From: Bdellovibrionales bacterium
GTDB lineage: Bacteria; Bdellovibrionota_C; UBA2361; SZUA-149; JAGRAN01
Length of the DNA: 40,515 nucleotides
Assembly (NCBI GenBank): GCA_020434585.1
Contig: JAGRAN010000009.1
Location: forward strand, 35,264 to 75,778
Reading direction: 5' to 3'
Position numbers and translations under genes: made by a program. Below, piece by piece: positions 38,971 to 40,515 of the stretch. The first letter of the stretch is position 1; every line of letters begins with the position of its first letter. Under the pieces are notes generated by a model that saw nothing but the letters and a program-made list of their open reading frames with translations, was not told the origin of the DNA and searched no databases.

Positions 38971-40125
38971 CTAGACCTGCGATTCCTTGATTTGCTTGCC
39001 GCCTCGAATGAATCGACGCGGGACTCTCGAGCTGATGGCTGTTGTAACTTCGTGAGGGACGGTACCGCTAAGCTCCGCTAGTTCGCCCGCGGTTATCTTC
39101 TCTCCGCCCTGTGCTCCAATTAGCACCACCTCATCGCCGTTATAAGCTTCATCGTCGCCAATATTCACCATTAGCTGGTCCATACACACGCTGCCCACGA
39201 CCGGGTAGCGCTTCCCGCGAATTAGAACCGACGCAACATTGGAATAATGTCTTGTGTAACCGTCTCCGTAACCGAGGGGAATTGTAACCAGCCTGGACTG
39301 CTTTTCGGCTCGCCAGCGGTGGCCATAACTTACTCCGGCACCTGCTGGAATGACTTTGAAAAATACTACTCTTGATTCGAGTTTCATCACCTGCCGCAGT
39401 TCCACCGGAAGCCTCAGTCCGGGTGAAGGCTCGTTTCCAAACAGTGCAACTCCAGGTCTGACCATACCCAACTGGCTTTCTTTTATGCGCAGCATTGCCG
39501 CAGAGTTTGCAATATGTGGAACCGCGTCAGGTATCAGGCTCTGAACACCTGACAGCACTTCCTTAAATAAGGCGACCTGCTCCCTGGCGTCGTCGAGCGG
39601 CTCTTCGTCGGCAGTCGCCAAGTGAGAAAATATTCCGACAACGTCGCAGTGCGAAGCTTTAACAGCAGCTTCGACCAGTGCAGGAGCACTTCCAGCGCGA
39701 ACACCGATTCGATTCATTCCTGTGTCGATTTTAAGATGCACCCTGGCGCGCTTTCCAGACTCGGCCGCACGAGCATTGATCGCTGTAAGCTTTTCCAGCG
39801 AGGAAGCAGTAATATCTAAATCGTAGGTGAGGAAATCCTGGATCTGCCCTTCAAAGATACCGCCAAGCACGAGTATCGGCAGTTTTAGTCCGGCCTTGCG
39901 AAGTGCAACTCCTTCTTCCAAAAAGGCTACGCCCAGCGCAGCGGCGCCACAGCGCTCGAGCTGACGCCCGCAGGCAAGCAGCCCATGGCCATAGGCATTT
40001 GCCTTAATAACCGCCATAACTTTGGCCGGCGCAACAAACGAGTTAAGAACTGAGAAATTGTGCTCAAGTGCGTCCAAGTCAATCGTTGCTACGGTCGGGC
40101 GCGGTGTAATATCACTGTCGTGCAA
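38971..40125 (-). CDS. alr: Alanine racemase
   Basis: This 384-residue fold type III PLP enzyme has the cofactor lysine K41 in AVIKANAYGHG. The Tyr general base lies in AGVSYGHRW (about 265), and ATADEEP, KIDTGMNR and GSVCMDQLMV are further family motifs. It converts L- to D-alanine for peptidoglycan. Start is TTG with GGAGGTG 5-6 nt before it. It heads the minus-strand cluster and lies only 38 bp from the divergent NUDIX gene, so the two share a very short promoter region. Confidence 0.96.
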   Translation of the reverse strand: MHDSDITPRPTVATIDLDALEHNFSVLNSFVAPAKVMAVIKANAYGHGLLACGRQLERCGAAALGVAFLEEGVALRKAGLKLPILVLGGIFEGQIQDFLTYDLDITASSLEKLTAINARAAESGKRARVHLKIDTGMNRIGVRAGSAPALVEAAVKASHCDVVGIFSHLATADEEPLDDAREQVALFKEVLSGVQSLIPDAVPHIANSAAMLRIKESQLGMVRPGVALFGNEPSPGLRLPVELRQVMKLESRVVFFKVIPAGAGVSYGHRWRAEKQSRLVTIPLGYGDGYTRHYSNVASVLIRGKRYPVVGSVCMDQLMVNIGDDEAYNGDEVVLIGAQGGEKITAGELAELSGTVPHEVTTAISSRVPRRFIRGGKQIKESQV

Positions 40126-40163
40126 CTTGCACCTCCGAATGTAAAACAGTCAGACGTTACCAC

Positions 40164-40515
40164 ATGAAGAAAGAAATCAAACCTTGGCAAGAAATATCCC
40201 GTTCCTGCCTGGCTAAAACCAGAGTTTTTGACGTTTTGGTCAAGCGGATGCGCTCACCAGACGGCTCATACGAGGACGACTTTTACAGCCTCGAGACCTA
40301 TGACTGGATTAACGTTATTCCCATTACTTCGGACTTAGAGGTTGTCCTTGTTCGCCAGTTCCGCCACGGAACCCGCGAAGCGCTGCTCGAAGTCCCCGGG
40401 GGAATTATTGACGAAAAGCACGGCGGCAGCCCTGAACAAGCTGCCAAAATGGAGCTGCGCGAGGAAACTGGCCGGAAGGCAGGCAGCTTAACTGAACTCG
40501 GCTGGAACCACCCTA
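40164..40515 (+). CDS. NUDIX hydrolase, ADP-ribose pyrophosphatase-like, 3'-truncated
   Basis: The first 117 residues are present; the window ends inside the gene. The N-terminal beta segment (SRSCLAKTRVFDVLVKR..., then DWINVIPITSDLEVVLVRQFRHG) resembles dinucleotide-sugar pyrophosphatases of the ADP-ribose type. The Nudix box reads GGSPEQAAKMELREETG. Its core is MELREE instead of the usual REUXEE, so the Arg before the catalytic Glu is replaced by Met. The two Glu residues of EE are kept. The start is the first ATG after the divergent gap, with no strong Shine-Dalgarno. Substrate is not certain. Confidence 0.82.
   Translation, partial: MKKEIKPWQEISRSCLAKTRVFDVLVKRMRSPDGSYEDDFYSLETYDWINVIPITSDLEVVLVRQFRHGTREALLEVPGGIIDEKHGGSPEQAAKMELREETGRKAGSLTELGWNHP

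Noticed and set aside
1..40515. tRNA, rRNA, CRISPR, insertion sequence or prophage
   Set aside because: No cloverleaf-like gene, spaced repeats, transposase or phage structural motif was recognised on either strand.

Overview
The window is a densely packed stretch of chromosome from a Gram-negative bacterium. There are outer-membrane-type lipoprotein and signal-peptide genes, FtsEX with an EnvC-type amidase activator, a FliM paralogue and an AddAB-type recombination nuclease. The order ftsE-ftsX-envC-ctpA, a DUF6178 gene and a solitary fliM are reminiscent of the former Deltaproteobacteria and related phyla, but the lineage is an inference. GTG and TTG starts are frequent. I saw no tRNA, rRNA, CRISPR array, insertion sequence or phage gene, and no gene-free stretch over 300 bases.

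Left part (1-12.3 kb). A truncated beta-CASP RNA nuclease converges on a small methyltransferase. Next is a LpxH-like phosphoesterase overlapping a CULT-domain (cereblon-like) gene whose 3' end looks frameshifted. An outer-membrane lipoprotein is divergent from a giant exported protein of 1662 residues, which carries tandem four-cysteine helical modules, a Gly/Pro linker and a CX3C-rich tail. This is the least explained and most interesting locus. It converges on a DUF6178 gene, followed by fliM and an esterase. A strong terminator between esterase and fliM moves the fliM start.

Middle part (12.3-29.5 kb). addB-addA form a minus-strand operon with a 1-nt overlap. speD (of the eukaryotic AdoMet decarboxylase type) and speE form a polyamine operon with an ATGA overlap. 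Two small membrane proteins converge, followed by putA (bifunctional proline catabolism) with its own promoter candidate and terminator. A signalling operon then encodes a hybrid GAF histidine kinase, an HDOD-GAF protein and a single-domain receiver. A DedA membrane protein and a small unknown protein follow.

Right part (29.6-40.5 kb). Nine minus-strand genes run from alr through thiL, a small exported protein, ftsE, ftsX, envC-like, ctpA and tlyA to a GT39-like glycosyltransferase. This is largely a cell-envelope and cell-division cluster: D-alanine supply, septal amidase control, a periplasmic C-terminal protease and a membrane glycosyltransferase. A truncated NUDIX hydrolase diverges from alr at the right edge.

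Start sites were revised where a Shine-Dalgarno, promoter or terminator decided the matter (fliM, esterase, addA, putA, the receiver gene and the small exported protein). Three convergent gene pairs, and a fourth if the CULT frameshift is real, end in the same 4-nt stop-codon overlap.
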